DNA of 64,000 nt from NCBI RefSeq assembly GCF_036227605.1, contig NZ_CP109487.1:6261501-6325500 (forward strand), written 5' to 3'. This stretch comes from Streptomyces sp. NBC_01439 (GTDB lineage Bacteria > Actinomycetota > Actinomycetes > Streptomycetales > Streptomycetaceae). Of the stretch, positions 1 through 9,134 are shown one piece after another. Every line of letters starts with the position of its first letter. The stretch's first letter is position 1. The notes under the pieces were generated by a model, which was not told the DNA's origin, did no database searches, and saw nothing but the letters and a program-made list of their open reading frames with translations. Made by a program: the position numbers and the translations under genes.

Positions 1-48
1 CGGCTGCTGAGGCTGCTGTCCGTAGGGCCCTGGCTGGTTGTAGCTCAT
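1..48 (-). CDS. N-terminal fragment of a Gln/Pro/Gly-rich protein (runs off the left edge)
   Basis: Read on the minus strand, an ATG at 48-46 begins MSYNQPGPYGQQPQQP and stays open to the window edge. A G-rich stretch at about 49-60 precedes it and can serve as ribosome binding site. This composition is typical of the disordered N-terminal tails of Streptomyces membrane proteins, but only 16 residues are visible, so no function can be given. It is divergent from valS; the two share an intergenic region of about 127 bp. Confidence 0.6.
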   Translation of the reverse strand, partial: MSYNQPGPYGQQPQQP

Positions 49-162
49 CCCGCGTCCCCCCATGAGGTTGTTTATGCGTTTCACACATCCTGACGGAAGT
101 CAGGCGCGGGAACGGCGCCGGGCCCCGGGAATACCGGTTTCATGACTGGACTGTTACCGCTC

Positions 163-168
163 TAAACT
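163..168 (+). promoter_or_regulatory. -10-like hexamer for leaderless valS
   Basis: TAAACT lies 7 nt upstream of the valS GTG and no Shine-Dalgarno sequence separates them, so the transcript probably begins at or next to the start codon. No convincing -35 hexamer is seen at the expected distance. Confidence 0.45.
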
Positions 169-175
169 GTGCCCC

Positions 176-2797
176 GTGACCGAGAACACGCAGACACCCA
201 GCAGCCCCACCTCCGAACTGCCGACCACGTACGCGCCGGCCGAGGTAGAAGGGAAGCTCTACGAGCGCTGGGTAGAGCGCGGTTACTTCGAGGCGGACGC
301 CAAGAGCGAGAAGCCTCCGTACGCGATCGTCATCCCGCCGCCCAACGTCACCGGCAGCCTGCACCTGGGCCACGCCTTCGAGCACACGCTGATCGACGCC
401 CTCACCCGCCGCAAGCGCATGCAGGGGTACGAGACGCTGTGGCAGCCGGGCATGGACCACGCCGGCATCGCCACCCAGAACGTCGTCGAACGCGAGCTCG
501 CCAAGGAGGGCAAGTCCCGCCACGATCTCGGCCGGGAGGCCTTCGTCGAGCGCGTCTGGCAGTGGAAGGGCGAGTCCGGCGGTCAGATTTCCGGCCAGAT
601 GCGCCGCCTCGGCGACGGCGTCGACTGGTCCCGTGAGCGCTTCACCATGGACGAGGGCCTCTCCGAGGCCGTCCAGACCATCTTCAAGAAGCTCTACGAC
701 GACGAGCTGATCTACCGCGCCGAGCGCATCATCAACTGGTGCCCCCGCTGCCTGACCGCGATCTCCGACATCGAGGTCGAGTACCAGGACGACGAGGGCG
801 AGCTCGTCTCGATCCGCTACGGCGAGGGCGACGCTTCCATCGTCGTCGCGACCACCCGCGCCGAGACGATGCTGGGTGACACGGCCGTCGCCGTCCACCC
901 CGAGGACGAGCGCTACAAGCACCTCGTCGGCACCGAGATCGAGCTGCCGCTCACCGGCCGCCGCATCCCGGTCGTCGCGGACGAGCACGTCGACCCGGAG
1001 TTCGGCACCGGCGCCGTCAAGGTGACCCCGGCGCACGACCCGAACGACTTCGAGATCGGCCAGCGCCACAACCTGCCGAACCTCGCCGTCATGGACGAGC
1101 ACGCGATCATCACCACGCACGGCCCCTTCCAGGGCCTGGACCGCCTGGAAGCCCGCTCCGCCATCGTCGGCGCGCTGCGCGCCGAGGGCCGGATCGTCGC
1201 CGAGAAGCGCCCGTACACGCACTCCGTCGGCCACTGCTCGCGCTGCAAGACCACCATCGAGCCCCGTCTGTCGATGCAGTGGTGGGTCAAGGTCGGCCCG
1301 CTCGCCCAGGCCGCCGGTGACGCGGTCCGCAACGGCGAGGTCAAGATCCACCCGCAGGAGATGGAGAAGCGGTACTTCGACTGGGTCGACAACCTCCACG
1401 ACTGGTGCATCTCGCGCCAGCTGTGGTGGGGTCACCGCATCCCGGTCTGGTACGGCCCGAACGGCGAGGTCGTCTGCGTCGGACCGGACGAGCAGCCGCC
1501 CACCGGCGAGGGCTGGACCCAGGACACCGACGTCCTGGACACGTGGTTCTCCTCGGGGCTGTGGCCGTTCTCCACGCTCGGCTGGCCGCAGCAGACCGAC
1601 AGCCTGGCGAAGTTCTACCCGAACGCCGTCCTGGTCACCGGTTACGACATCCTCTTCTTCTGGGTCGCCCGGATGATGATGTTCGGCCTGTACGCGATGG
1701 ACGGCACCCCGCCGTTCCACACCATCGCCCTGCACGGCATGGTCCGTGACGAGCGCGGCAAGAAGATGTCGAAGTCCTTCGGCAACGTGGTCAACCCGCT
1801 GGACTGGATGGACAAGTACGGTTCCGACGCCGTCCGCTTCACCCTGGCCCGCGGCGCCAACCCGGGTGTCGACGTTCCGATCGGCGAGGACTGGGTCCAG
1901 GCCTCCAGCAAGTTCGCCAACAAGATCTGGAACGCCACCCGTTTCGCGATGATGAACGGCGCCACGATCGAGGGTGACCTGCCGCCCGTCGAGCAGCTGT
2001 CGGCCACCGACCGCTGGATCCTGTCCCGGCTGAACGAGACGGTCGCGCAGGTCGACGCGTACTACGAGGACTACCAGTTCTCGAAGCTCAGCGAGGCGCT
2101 CTACCACTTCGCGTGGGACGAGGTCTTCGACTGGTACGTCGAGCTGTCGAAGACGACCTTCTTCGCGGGCGGCGAGCAGGCCGAGGTCTCCGGCCGCGTC
2201 CTCGGCGAGGTCATCGACGTCATGCTGCGGCTGCTGCACCCGGTCGTCCCCTTCGTCACCGAGACGCTGTGGACCACGCTCACCGGCGGCGAGTCCCTCG
2301 TCATCGCCGACTGGCCGAAGGACAGAGGCTTCCGCGACGCGGCAGCCGAGGCGGAGATCGCTTCCGTCCAGTCGGTGATCACCGAGGTCCGCCGCTTCCG
2401 CAAGGAGCAGGGGCTGCAGGACGGCCAGAAGGTTCCGGCCCGTCTGGAGCTGGGCGCCACCGGGCTGGGCGCCCACGAGGCGGCCATCCGGCAGCTGCTG
2501 CGCCTCCAGCCGGAGGGTGACTCCTTCAGCGCCACCGCGACCCTCCCGGTCGCCGGCGGCACCGTCGCCCTCGACCTGTCCGGGACCATCGACGTCGAGG
2601 CCGAGCGCAAGCGCCTGACGAAGGACCTGGGCGCCGCCGAGAAGGAGAAGCAGCAGGCCGAGGCGAAGCTGGGGAACGAGGCGTTCATCGCCAAGGCCCC
2701 GGACAACGTCGTGGACAAGATCAAGGGCCGGCTCGCCAAGGCCGAGGCGGACATCGCCCGGCTCCAGGCGCAGCTGGCGGGCCTCCCGGCCGCCTAG
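176..2797 (+). CDS. valS: valyl-tRNA synthetase
   Basis: Class I cytoplasmic aminoacyl-tRNA synthetase that charges tRNA-Val with valine at the cost of ATP; 873 aa, the usual bacterial length. The HIGH signature reads HLGH at residues 63-66 inside [13 protein letters not shown], and KMSKS is at 530-534. The CP1 editing domain lies between, with the expected [15 protein letters not shown] segment. The C-terminal 65 or so residues form the Lys/Glu/Ala-rich coiled-coil tRNA arm. The GTG at 176 is chosen because the product begins in the family register and a -10-like box ends 7 nt upstream. It is followed by a strong terminator, so it is probably monocistronic. Confidence 0.97.
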   Translation: MTENTQTPSSPTSELPTTYAPAEVEGKLYERWVERGYFEADAKSEKPPYAIVIPPPNVTGSLHLGHAFEHTLIDALTRRKRMQGYETLWQPGMDHAGIATQNVVERELAKEGKSRHDLGREAFVERVWQWKGESGGQISGQMRRLGDGVDWSRERFTMDEGLSEAVQTIFKKLYDDELIYRAERIINWCPRCLTAISDIEVEYQDDEGELVSIRYGEGDASIVVATTRAETMLGDTAVAVHPEDERYKHLVGTEIELPLTGRRIPVVADEHVDPEFGTGAVKVTPAHDPNDFEIGQRHNLPNLAVMDEHAIITTHGPFQGLDRLEARSAIVGALRAEGRIVAEKRPYTHSVGHCSRCKTTIEPRLSMQWWVKVGPLAQAAGDAVRNGEVKIHPQEMEKRYFDWVDNLHDWCISRQLWWGHRIPVWYGPNGEVVCVGPDEQPPTGEGWTQDTDVLDTWFSSGLWPFSTLGWPQQTDSLAKFYPNAVLVTGYDILFFWVARMMMFGLYAMDGTPPFHTIALHGMVRDERGKKMSKSFGNVVNPLDWMDKYGSDAVRFTLARGANPGVDVPIGEDWVQASSKFANKIWNATRFAMMNGATIEGDLPPVEQLSATDRWILSRLNETVAQVDAYYEDYQFSKLSEALYHFAWDEVFDWYVELSKTTFFAGGEQAEVSGRVLGEVIDVMLRLLHPVVPFVTETLWTTLTGGESLVIADWPKDRGFRDAAAEAEIASVQSVITEVRRFRKEQGLQDGQKVPARLELGATGLGAHEAAIRQLLRLQPEGDSFSATATLPVAGGTVALDLSGTIDVEAERKRLTKDLGAAEKEKQQAEAKLGNEAFIAKAPDNVVDKIKGRLAKAEADIARLQAQLAGLPAA

Positions 2798-2813
2798 CGT
2801 CCCCGCAGGTTCA

Positions 2814-2856
2814 GGCGAAGGCCCCCGCGCCGTCGGTCGACGCGGGGGCCTTCGCC
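2814..2856 (+). terminator. terminator hairpin after valS
   Basis: A perfect 16-bp stem (2814-2829 with 2841-2856) closes an 11-nt loop 17 bp after the valS stop. There is no T-tract, as is usual for streptomycete hairpin terminators. Confidence 0.8.
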
Positions 2857-2964
2857 GTATCCCTTCCCCGTGCGGGATCCGGTGTCACGGTGAAGACTGT
2901 CCGAAGTGCCCTAAATCACTACTTTTTCGGTTCCGGGTGATCCGAACCGCTGCGCTGACCACGG

Positions 2965-4125
2965 ATGATGGAGGGCATGCGCGTCAAGCCCGTCGTCCCG
3001 GCCTTCGACCGGCTGGTGGCTCTCGGCCGCCGGCACACCGAGAGTTGGGCCGGGTCGCCGCGGGCCGTGGACGTGCTCACGGCGCTCGGCTGCCTCGGCC
3101 TGATGGCCCTCGACCTTCCGGGTCTGGCCGCCGCCGACAACTCGCTGAGCGGGCCCACCGCCGCCGTCGTGCTCGCCCTGGGCTGCGCCACCCTGCTGGT
3201 GCGCCGCCGGCAGCCCTGGATCTCGTACCTGGCCGCGCTGCTGTTCATCGGCTGGCTGCACGAGCTCACCCTGATCCAGTTCGCCCTCTACTCGGTCGGC
3301 CGCTACCGCGGGCGCCGGGCCGGGATCCTCGCCACGCTCGGCTACGTCGCCTTCGCGCTGGCCATGTTCGTCCTGCCGGGCTGGCCCGAGCCCGCGGGGC
3401 AGACCCTCAGCGGGTTCCTCAGCCTGGTCGTGCCCATCGGGGTGCTCGCCTCCGCGGTGGGCATCGCCGCCTACCGGCACGACCTGGTGGGGGAGCTGAC
3501 CGCCCGGCGGGCCGAGTCGGCCGTGCTCCACGCCGTCCAGCAGGAGCGCACCTCCGTGGCGCGCGACGTCCACGACTTCGTGGGGCGCGAGCTGACCCTG
3601 CTCACGGTCCGCTCCGAGGTGCTGTCGATGCGGGCGCGCGAGACGGCGTACGGGCCTGACTTCGAAGAGCTGGCCGACACCGCTCGGCGGGCCCATCTGG
3701 TGCTCAACGAGATCATCGTGCAGCGCGGGGAGCGGGCCTCGACCCCGGGTGTGGACGGGCTGCCCGCGCTCGCCGAGGAGAGCGGGCGGGCCGGATCACC
3801 GGTCCGGCTCGCGATGGACCAGGACGTGCACAGGCTCTCCCCGCTGCGGCAGGCGGCGGTCTACCGGGTGGTGCAGGAGTGCCTGACCAATGCCGCCAAG
3901 CACGCGCACGGGGAGACCATCTACGTGTCGATCACGGCGGACGGCCCCCGGCTGCGGATAGCCGTCAGCAACGCCCTGCCGGCCCGGACCCCGGACCCGG
4001 CCCCCGTCTCGGCGGGCTCGGGCACGGCGAGCATGTCCGAGCGCGTGCGCAGCCTGGGCGGGACCCTGACGGCGACGCGCACGCGGGACGCGTACGAGGT
4101 CGTCGCCAGCCTCCCGCGCGGCTGA
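2965..4125 (+). CDS. sensor histidine kinase, HisKA_3 (NarL-partner) type, orphan
   Basis: 386 aa. Residues about 35-170 hold four to five hydrophobic segments that form the membrane sensor. The dimerisation and phosphoacceptor box ERTSVARDVHDFVGREL follows with phosphoacceptor His203, then a HATPase_c domain with N-box Asn309 (QECLTNAAKHAHG) and a short G-box region (GSGTASMSERVRSLGGTL). This architecture normally phosphorylates a LuxR/NarL-type response regulator, but none is encoded in the window. ATGs at 2965, 2968 and 2977 all fit; the GGAGGG before 2977 is too close to be ideal, so the start is uncertain by four codons. The gene is convergent with the mreB-like gene downstream (7-bp gap), so no shared operon is implied. 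Confidence 0.88.
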   Translation: MMEGMRVKPVVPAFDRLVALGRRHTESWAGSPRAVDVLTALGCLGLMALDLPGLAAADNSLSGPTAAVVLALGCATLLVRRRQPWISYLAALLFIGWLHELTLIQFALYSVGRYRGRRAGILATLGYVAFALAMFVLPGWPEPAGQTLSGFLSLVVPIGVLASAVGIAAYRHDLVGELTARRAESAVLHAVQQERTSVARDVHDFVGRELTLLTVRSEVLSMRARETAYGPDFEELADTARRAHLVLNEIIVQRGERASTPGVDGLPALAEESGRAGSPVRLAMDQDVHRLSPLRQAAVYRVVQECLTNAAKHAHGETIYVSITADGPRLRIAVSNALPARTPDPAPVSAGSGTASMSERVRSLGGTLTATRTRDAYEVVASLPRG

Positions 4126-4131
4126 AGCCCC

Positions 4132-5181
4132 CTACGCCTTCGCCGGGGCGAGCAGGCCGCCCAGGGCGTCCAGGTCCTCCACGCAGCGGCCGGAACCCAG
4201 CGCCACGCAGTCCAGCGGGTCGTCCGCGACGAAGACCGGGATGCCCGTGGCGGAGGCCATCCGCAGGTCCAGGCCGGGCAGCAGGGCGCCGCCACCGGTC
4301 AGCACGATGCCGTGTTCCATCACGTCACCGGAGAGTTCCGGCGGGCACTCCTCCAGGGTGGCGCGGACGGCGGCGATGATCGCCTCGACCGGCTCGTCGA
4401 GCGCGGCCCGGACGTCCTGGACGGTCAGCCGGAGGGTCTTGGGCATGCCGCCGACCTTCTCGCGGCCGCGCACGGTGAAGGTGCGCGTCTCCAGCTCAGG
4501 GCGGTCCGGGACCGGCCAGGCCGATCCGATGGCGACCTTTACGTCCTCGGCGGTGCGCTCCCCGATGAGCAGCCCGTGTTCCTTGCGCACGTGGTCCATG
4601 ACCGCCGCGTCGAGCCGGTCCCCGCCCACGCGCAGCGACCGGGACGTGACGATGCCGCCCAGCGAGATGACGGCGACCTCGGAGGTGCCGCCGCCGATGT
4701 CCACGACCATGGAGCCGCGGGGTTCGGCCACGGGCAGCCCGGCGCCGATCGCCGCGGCCATCGGCTCCTCGATCAGGTGCACGACCCTGGCTCCCGCCCG
4801 GGTGGACGCCTGGACGATGGCCCGCCGCTCGACCGGGGTGACTCCGGAGGGCACGCAGATCACCATCCGGGTGCGGGGCCGCCGGCCCGGTACGGCCTTG
4901 CGGACGAAGTGCCGGATCATCTCCTCCGCGGCCTCGTAGTCGCAGATCACGCCGCCCCTGAGGGGACGGATCGCGGTGATGGAGCCGGGGGTGCGGCCGA
5001 TGGTCTCCTTGGCGTCCGTACCGATGGCCAGGGCGGTGGTGGTGCCCGCCTTCACGGCGACCACGGACGGCTCATTGAGGACGATCCCGTGCCCCCGTGC
5101 GTAGACGAGGGTGTTGGCGGTGCCCAGGTCGATCCCTATGTCGCGGCTGGATGCTGTCTTGTTACTGCTGGCCTGCGGCAT
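4132..5181 (-). CDS. mbl: MreB/Mbl-family actin-like protein (second MreB homologue)
   Basis: 349 aa, one domain, bacterial actin fold. The nucleotide-binding motifs are intact: phosphate-1 [14 protein letters not shown] near residue 15, phosphate-2 [18 protein letters not shown] near 165, and adenosine loop [15 protein letters not shown] near 298. It is clearly paralogous to mreB at 7980 but more divergent (for example it has an insertion-like ETRTFTVRGREKVGG). MreB-family proteins polymerise on the membrane and guide wall synthesis; in Streptomyces MreB and Mbl act in spore-wall thickening rather than tip growth. On the minus strand the ATG at 5181 follows an AGGAGA/GGGGA-rich leader. It is divergent from folC, sharing a 116-bp intergenic region. 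The symbol mbl is by similarity. Confidence 0.88.
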   Translation of the reverse strand: MPQASSNKTASSRDIGIDLGTANTLVYARGHGIVLNEPSVVAVKAGTTTALAIGTDAKETIGRTPGSITAIRPLRGGVICDYEAAEEMIRHFVRKAVPGRRPRTRMVICVPSGVTPVERRAIVQASTRAGARVVHLIEEPMAAAIGAGLPVAEPRGSMVVDIGGGTSEVAVISLGGIVTSRSLRVGGDRLDAAVMDHVRKEHGLLIGERTAEDVKVAIGSAWPVPDRPELETRTFTVRGREKVGGMPKTLRLTVQDVRAALDEPVEAIIAAVRATLEECPPELSGDVMEHGIVLTGGGALLPGLDLRMASATGIPVFVADDPLDCVALGSGRCVEDLDALGGLLAPAKA

Positions 5182-5285
5182 TTATTCCCCTATCTCCTGT
5201 CGCAAGGCTTGCATAACGATCCGGTCGCTCCTGGGGTCGGAGGTCCCGAAACGGCCGGGCCGAAAGTCCTCCGGGTCCCCGTCCG

Positions 5286-5291
5286 TAGACT
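5286..5291 (+). promoter_or_regulatory. -10-like hexamer for leaderless folC
   Basis: TAGACT ends 6 nt before the folC GTG and there is no Shine-Dalgarno sequence, which is a leaderless arrangement. Confidence 0.4.
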
Positions 5292-5297
5292 GGCCCT

Positions 5298-6836
5298 GTG
5301 AGTGACCAGCAGCCCGAGAGCCACGACCGCGACGACCACGACGACCTCGCCGCCCCCTTCGACGAGTTCGACCAGATTGTGGCGGAAGAGTCCGACCGCG
5401 ACCCCGACCTGGCGGTGATCGAGGCCGGCAGCCGCACCCTGCGTGCCCAGGCCGGACCGCCCCAGGGCGACCCGGTACCCGCCCGGCCCGTCGACCCCGA
5501 GGTCGCCAGGGCGCTGTTGGAGGTGGAGCAGGAGCTCGCCACCCGTTGGGGCGAGACCAAGCTGGAGCCCTCGGTGTCGCGGATCGCGGCGCTGATGGAC
5601 GTGCTGGGCGAGCCGCAGCGCGCGTACCCGTCCATCCACGTCACCGGCACCAACGGCAAGACGAGCACGGCCCGCATGATCGAGGCCCTGCTGAACGCCT
5701 TCGAGCTGCGCACCGGGCGCTACACCAGCCCGCACGTGCAGTCGATCACCGAGCGGATCAGCCTCGACGGGGCGCCGATCACCGCCGAGCGGTTCGTCGA
5801 GACGTACCACGACGTCAAGCCGTACGTGGAGATGGTCGACGCCGCCGAGGAGTACCGGCTGTCCTTCTTCGAGGTGCTCACCGGAATGGCCTACGCGGCC
5901 TTCGCGGACACCCCGGTGGACGTGGCCGTGGTCGAGGTCGGCATGGGCGGCAGCTGGGACGCGACCAACGTCATCGACGCGACCGTCGCGGTGGTCACCC
6001 CGATCAGCCTGGACCACACCGACCGGCTCGGCTCCACGCCCGGTGAGATCGCTGTGGAGAAGGGTGGCATCGTCAAGCAGGACGCGACCGTGATCCTGGC
6101 CCAGCAGCCGGTGGACGCGGCGCAGGTGCTGCTGAAGAAGGCCGTCGAGGTGGACGCGACGGTGGCCCGCGAGGGCATGGAGTTCGGGGTCGTCTCCCGC
6201 GAGGTCGCGGTCGGCGGCCAGCAGCTGACGCTGCGCGGTGTGGGCGGCGAGTACGACGGCATCTTCCTGCCGCTGTACGGCGCGCACATGGCGCACAACG
6301 CGGCGGTGGCGCTGGCCGCCGTCGAGGCCTTCTTCGGGATCGGCCAGGAGCACGCCCGGGTCCTGGACGTGGACACCGTGCGCAAGGCCTTCGCCTCGGT
6401 GTCCTCGCCGGGCCGCATGGAGGTCGTGCGGCGCAGCCCGACGGTGGTCCTGGACGCGGCGCACAACCCGGCGGGCGCGGCGGCCACCGCGGAGGCGGTT
6501 ACCGAGTCCTTCGGCTTCAGCCGGCTCATCGGTGTGGTCGCCGCGAGTGCGGACAAGGACGTACGCGGGGTGCTGGAGGCCTTCGAGCCGATCCTCGCGG
6601 AGGTGGTGGTGACGGAGAACTCCAGCCACCGCTCGATGGGCGCGGACGAGCTGGCGGCCGTCGCGGTCGAGGTCTTCGGCGCGGACCGGGTGCAGGTGGA
6701 GCCGCGGCTGGACGACGCCCTGGAGGCGGCGATCACCCTGGCGGAGGAAGAGGCCGAATACGGAGGGGCCGGGGTCCTGGTGACCGGTTCCGTGATCACG
6801 GTGGGCGAGGCCCGCCTGCTGCTGAAGAGGGGCTGA
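5298..6836 (+). CDS. folC: folylpolyglutamate synthase / dihydrofolate synthase
   Basis: 512-aa Mur-ligase-family enzyme that adds glutamate to dihydropteroate and to folates in the cytoplasm. The first 70 or so residues are an acidic extension (HDRDDHDD, EESDRDPD) with no catalytic role expected. The ATP loop follows as VTGTNGKTSTARMIEALL near residue 115, with HMAHNAAVALAAVEAF for the Mur-ligase middle domain and DAAHNPAGA for the C-terminal domain. The start is the GTG right after the -10-like TAGACT. The 3' end is 3 bp from the next gene, so folC, the DUF4233 gene and perhaps ndk are co-transcribed. Confidence 0.95.
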   Translation: MSDQQPESHDRDDHDDLAAPFDEFDQIVAEESDRDPDLAVIEAGSRTLRAQAGPPQGDPVPARPVDPEVARALLEVEQELATRWGETKLEPSVSRIAALMDVLGEPQRAYPSIHVTGTNGKTSTARMIEALLNAFELRTGRYTSPHVQSITERISLDGAPITAERFVETYHDVKPYVEMVDAAEEYRLSFFEVLTGMAYAAFADTPVDVAVVEVGMGGSWDATNVIDATVAVVTPISLDHTDRLGSTPGEIAVEKGGIVKQDATVILAQQPVDAAQVLLKKAVEVDATVAREGMEFGVVSREVAVGGQQLTLRGVGGEYDGIFLPLYGAHMAHNAAVALAAVEAFFGIGQEHARVLDVDTVRKAFASVSSPGRMEVVRRSPTVVLDAAHNPAGAAATAEAVTESFGFSRLIGVVAASADKDVRGVLEAFEPILAEVVVTENSSHRSMGADELAAVAVEVFGADRVQVEPRLDDALEAAITLAEEEAEYGGAGVLVTGSVITVGEARLLLKRG

Positions 6837-6839
6837 GGG

Positions 6840-7208
6840 ATGCGCACGCTGTGTGCGAGCACGCTGATCGGCGAGTTCTTCGTGATCGGCTTCGCGGGGC
6901 TGGTGGCGATGAAGAACCCCGATCTGACCCAGGCCACGGTCTGGACGGTGTGCGGGATCACCATGCTGCTGTCGGTGCTGCTGTGCGGGATGTTGTCGCG
7001 TCCCGGGGCGGTCCAGCTCGGTTGGGCCCTGCAGATCGGCCTGATCGCGAGCGGGTTCGTCGTGCCGACGATGTTCTTCCTCGGCGCGGTGTTCGCCGGG
7101 CTGTGGTGGTGTTCCGTGCACTACGGCCGCAAGATCGACACGATCAAGGCGCGCTGGGCGGCCGCGCAGGAGGCGCAGGGGGCACCCGGGGCGCCTGACG
7201 CTGCCTGA
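6840..7208 (+). CDS. DUF4233 domain-containing small membrane protein
   Basis: 122 aa with four predicted transmembrane helices: about residues 8-24 (IGEFFVIGFAGLVAM), 33-53, 58-75 and 78-93. A short charged Ala-rich tail follows (YGRKIDTIKARWAAAQEAQ). The position directly after folC is conserved in actinomycetes and this family is DUF4233; the biochemical function is unknown. The ATG starts 3 bp after the folC stop, with the GAGGG at the folC end as likely binding site, so translation is probably coupled to folC. Confidence 0.85.
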   Translation: MRTLCASTLIGEFFVIGFAGLVAMKNPDLTQATVWTVCGITMLLSVLLCGMLSRPGAVQLGWALQIGLIASGFVVPTMFFLGAVFAGLWWCSVHYGRKIDTIKARWAAAQEAQGAPGAPDAA

Positions 7209-7229
7209 CGGGTCCCCTGGTCGGCCCTG

Positions 7230-7235
7230 TAGATT
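7230..7235 (+). promoter_or_regulatory. ndk: -10-like element of an ndk promoter
   Basis: TAGATT lies 37 nt before the ndk ATG and would give a leader of about 30 nt that contains the AGGAG ribosome binding site at about 7260. No clear -35. Confidence 0.35.
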
Positions 7236-7272
7236 CGCCCTACCGCACCCGTTTGCCGCAAGGAGCCGCAAC

Positions 7273-7683
7273 ATGACCCAGCGCACCCTCGTCCTGCTCA
7301 AGCCCGACGCCGTCCGTCGTGGTCTGGTCGGCGAGATCATCGGCCGCATCGAGCGGAAGGCCGGCTGGACCATCCCCGCGCTGGAGCTGCGTACGCTGGA
7401 CCAGGAGATCCTGGAGGCGCACTACGGCGAGCACAAGGGCCGGCCGTTCTACGAGCCCCTCATGGGCTTCATGGCGAGCGGCCCCGTCGTCGCCCTGGTG
7501 GTCGAAGGCGAGCGGGTGATCGAGGGTGTCCGCCAGTTGGCCGGACCCACTGACCCGATCGCGGCGGCGCCCGGCTCCATCCGGGGTGACTTCGGCACGA
7601 TCACGCGTGAGAACCTGATCCACGCCTCGGACTCGGAGGAGTCCGCCGAGCGTGAGCTGAAGCTGTTCTTCCCGGCGCTCTGA
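7273..7683 (+). CDS. ndk: nucleoside diphosphate kinase
   Basis: 136 aa, standard length. It transfers the gamma phosphate of NTPs to NDPs through a phosphohistidine intermediate. The catalytic histidine is His117 in the signature ENLIHASDSEESA; the substrate-binding KPDAVRRGLVGEII is at residues 10-23. The ATG is preceded by AGGAGCC. It is followed at once by a strong hairpin terminator that separates it from the mre cluster. Confidence 0.97.
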   Translation: MTQRTLVLLKPDAVRRGLVGEIIGRIERKAGWTIPALELRTLDQEILEAHYGEHKGRPFYEPLMGFMASGPVVALVVEGERVIEGVRQLAGPTDPIAAAPGSIRGDFGTITRENLIHASDSEESAERELKLFFPAL

Positions 7684-7727
7684 GCACTCTTTCCTGACGG
7701 AACATCAGCCGAATAGCGCTCACGACC

Positions 7728-7758
7728 TGGGGCGACCGAAGTAATTTCGGTCGCCCCA
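7728..7758 (+). terminator. terminator hairpin after ndk
   Basis: A 13-bp perfect stem (7728-7740 with 7746-7758) around a 5-nt loop, 45 bp after the ndk stop. Confidence 0.8.
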
Positions 7759-7979
7759 CGGTATTTCCGGGCCGCAGCGGGAACGCCTGGGCAGGACACG
7801 TCGTCACCACTGAGGGGGCGGGTATCCATTCCGGCGGGATTGCCGGAGTCCCGTCGCGCGGTCTTCGTACTTGCGGCACTACGATGGGGCCTCCACCCAC
7901 ACACCCACCTCGCCGACCTGACAGCAGCCGCTATCAACTGGAAGGCCAGACGCTCCTCATGGGGAACAAGGGGAACAAA

Positions 7980-8999
7980 ATGTCGTTCATCGGCCGTGAC
8001 ATGGCGATCGACCTCGGGACCGCCAACACGCTGGTGTACGTGAGGGGCCGGGGGATCGTCCTGAACGAGCCGTCCGTGGTCGCCATCAACACGAACACCG
8101 GTGGCATCCTGGCGGTCGGCTCGGAGGCGAAGAAGATGATCGGGCGCACGCCCGGCAACATCGTCGCCGTACGGCCCCTCAAGGACGGAGTCATCGCCGA
8201 CTTCGAGATCACCGAGCGCATGCTCCGGTACTTCATCCTTAAGATCCACAAGCGCCGCTACCTGGCCCGCCCGCGCGTGGTGGTCTGCGTTCCCTCCGGG
8301 ATCACGGGAGTGGAGCGACGCGCCGTCATCGAGGCGTCCACGCAGGCCGGCGCCCGCCAGGTGCACATCATCGAAGAGCCCATGGCCGCCGCCATCGGCT
8401 CGGGCCTGCCCGTCCACGAGGCCACCGGCAACATGGTCGTGGACATCGGCGGCGGCACCACGGAGGTCGCCGTCATCTCCCTCGGCGGAATCGTCACGGC
8501 ACAGTCCATCCGAGTGGCCGGCGACGAGCTCGACAACGCGATCATCCAGCACATCAAGAAGGAGTACTCGCTCCTCCTCGGTGAGCGCACGGCCGAGCAG
8601 ATCAAGATCACCATCGGGTCGGCGTACGACCTCGACCAGGACGAGCACACCGAGATCCGCGGGCGTGACCTCGTCTCGGGCCTGCCCAAGACGGTCGTCA
8701 TCTCGGCCGCCGAGGTGCGCAAGGCCATCGAGGAGCCGGTCAACTCCATCGTCGACGCGGTCAAGACCACGCTCGACAAGTGCCCGCCTGAGCTCTCCGG
8801 CGACATCATGGACCGCGGCATCGTCCTGACCGGCGGCGGCGCGCTGCTGCGCGGCCTCGACGAGCGGCTGCGCCGGGAGACCGGCATGCCGATCCACATC
8901 GCGGAGGACCCGCTCGACTCGGTCGCCCTCGGCTCCGGCAAGTGCGTCGAGGAGTTCGAGGCCCTCCAGCAGGTCCTGGACGCCCAGCCCCGTCGCTGA
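7980..8999 (+). CDS. mreB: rod shape-determining protein MreB
   Basis: 339 aa from the ATG at 7980 ([17 protein letters not shown]). All actin-fold motifs are present: [26 protein letters not shown] and [15 protein letters not shown]. The frame is open further upstream (ATG at 7959, more to 7884), but 7980 gives the family length and has AAGGGG seven bases before it. MreB forms membrane-associated filaments that organise wall synthesis; in Streptomyces it is needed mainly for the spore wall. First gene of the mreBCD-pbp2-rodA cluster; the region upstream (7759-7979) must hold the main promoter, but I could not assign a convincing -35/-10 pair. Confidence 0.95.
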   Translation: MSFIGRDMAIDLGTANTLVYVRGRGIVLNEPSVVAINTNTGGILAVGSEAKKMIGRTPGNIVAVRPLKDGVIADFEITERMLRYFILKIHKRRYLARPRVVVCVPSGITGVERRAVIEASTQAGARQVHIIEEPMAAAIGSGLPVHEATGNMVVDIGGGTTEVAVISLGGIVTAQSIRVAGDELDNAIIQHIKKEYSLLLGERTAEQIKITIGSAYDLDQDEHTEIRGRDLVSGLPKTVVISAAEVRKAIEEPVNSIVDAVKTTLDKCPPELSGDIMDRGIVLTGGGALLRGLDERLRRETGMPIHIAEDPLDSVALGSGKCVEEFEALQQVLDAQPRR

Positions 9000-9134
9000 C
9001 AGACGCCCCTCCCTGCCGGAGGGGCCATGCGGAACACACAAGGATCCGCCGTACGGGTGCTACCGGGCCCGTGCGGCGGATCGTTGATATACAGGCAAAA
9101 GAGAAATCCGACGAGGAAGGCACGGCCGCCGCAC

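Noticed and set aside
140..2476. Long minus-strand open frame opposite valS
   Set aside because: valS is unambiguous on the plus strand; the minus frame is Val/Asp/Leu/Gly-rich with no motif, as expected of a high-GC antisense shadow.
7884..7979. Longer MreB N-terminus (32 extra residues)
   Set aside because: The extension is Pro/His-rich, absent from the family, and the ATG at 7980 has a suitable ribosome binding site.
9027..9134. Longer MreC N-terminus
   Set aside because: It would place 36 basic residues before the membrane anchor; GTG 9135 starts at the family position.
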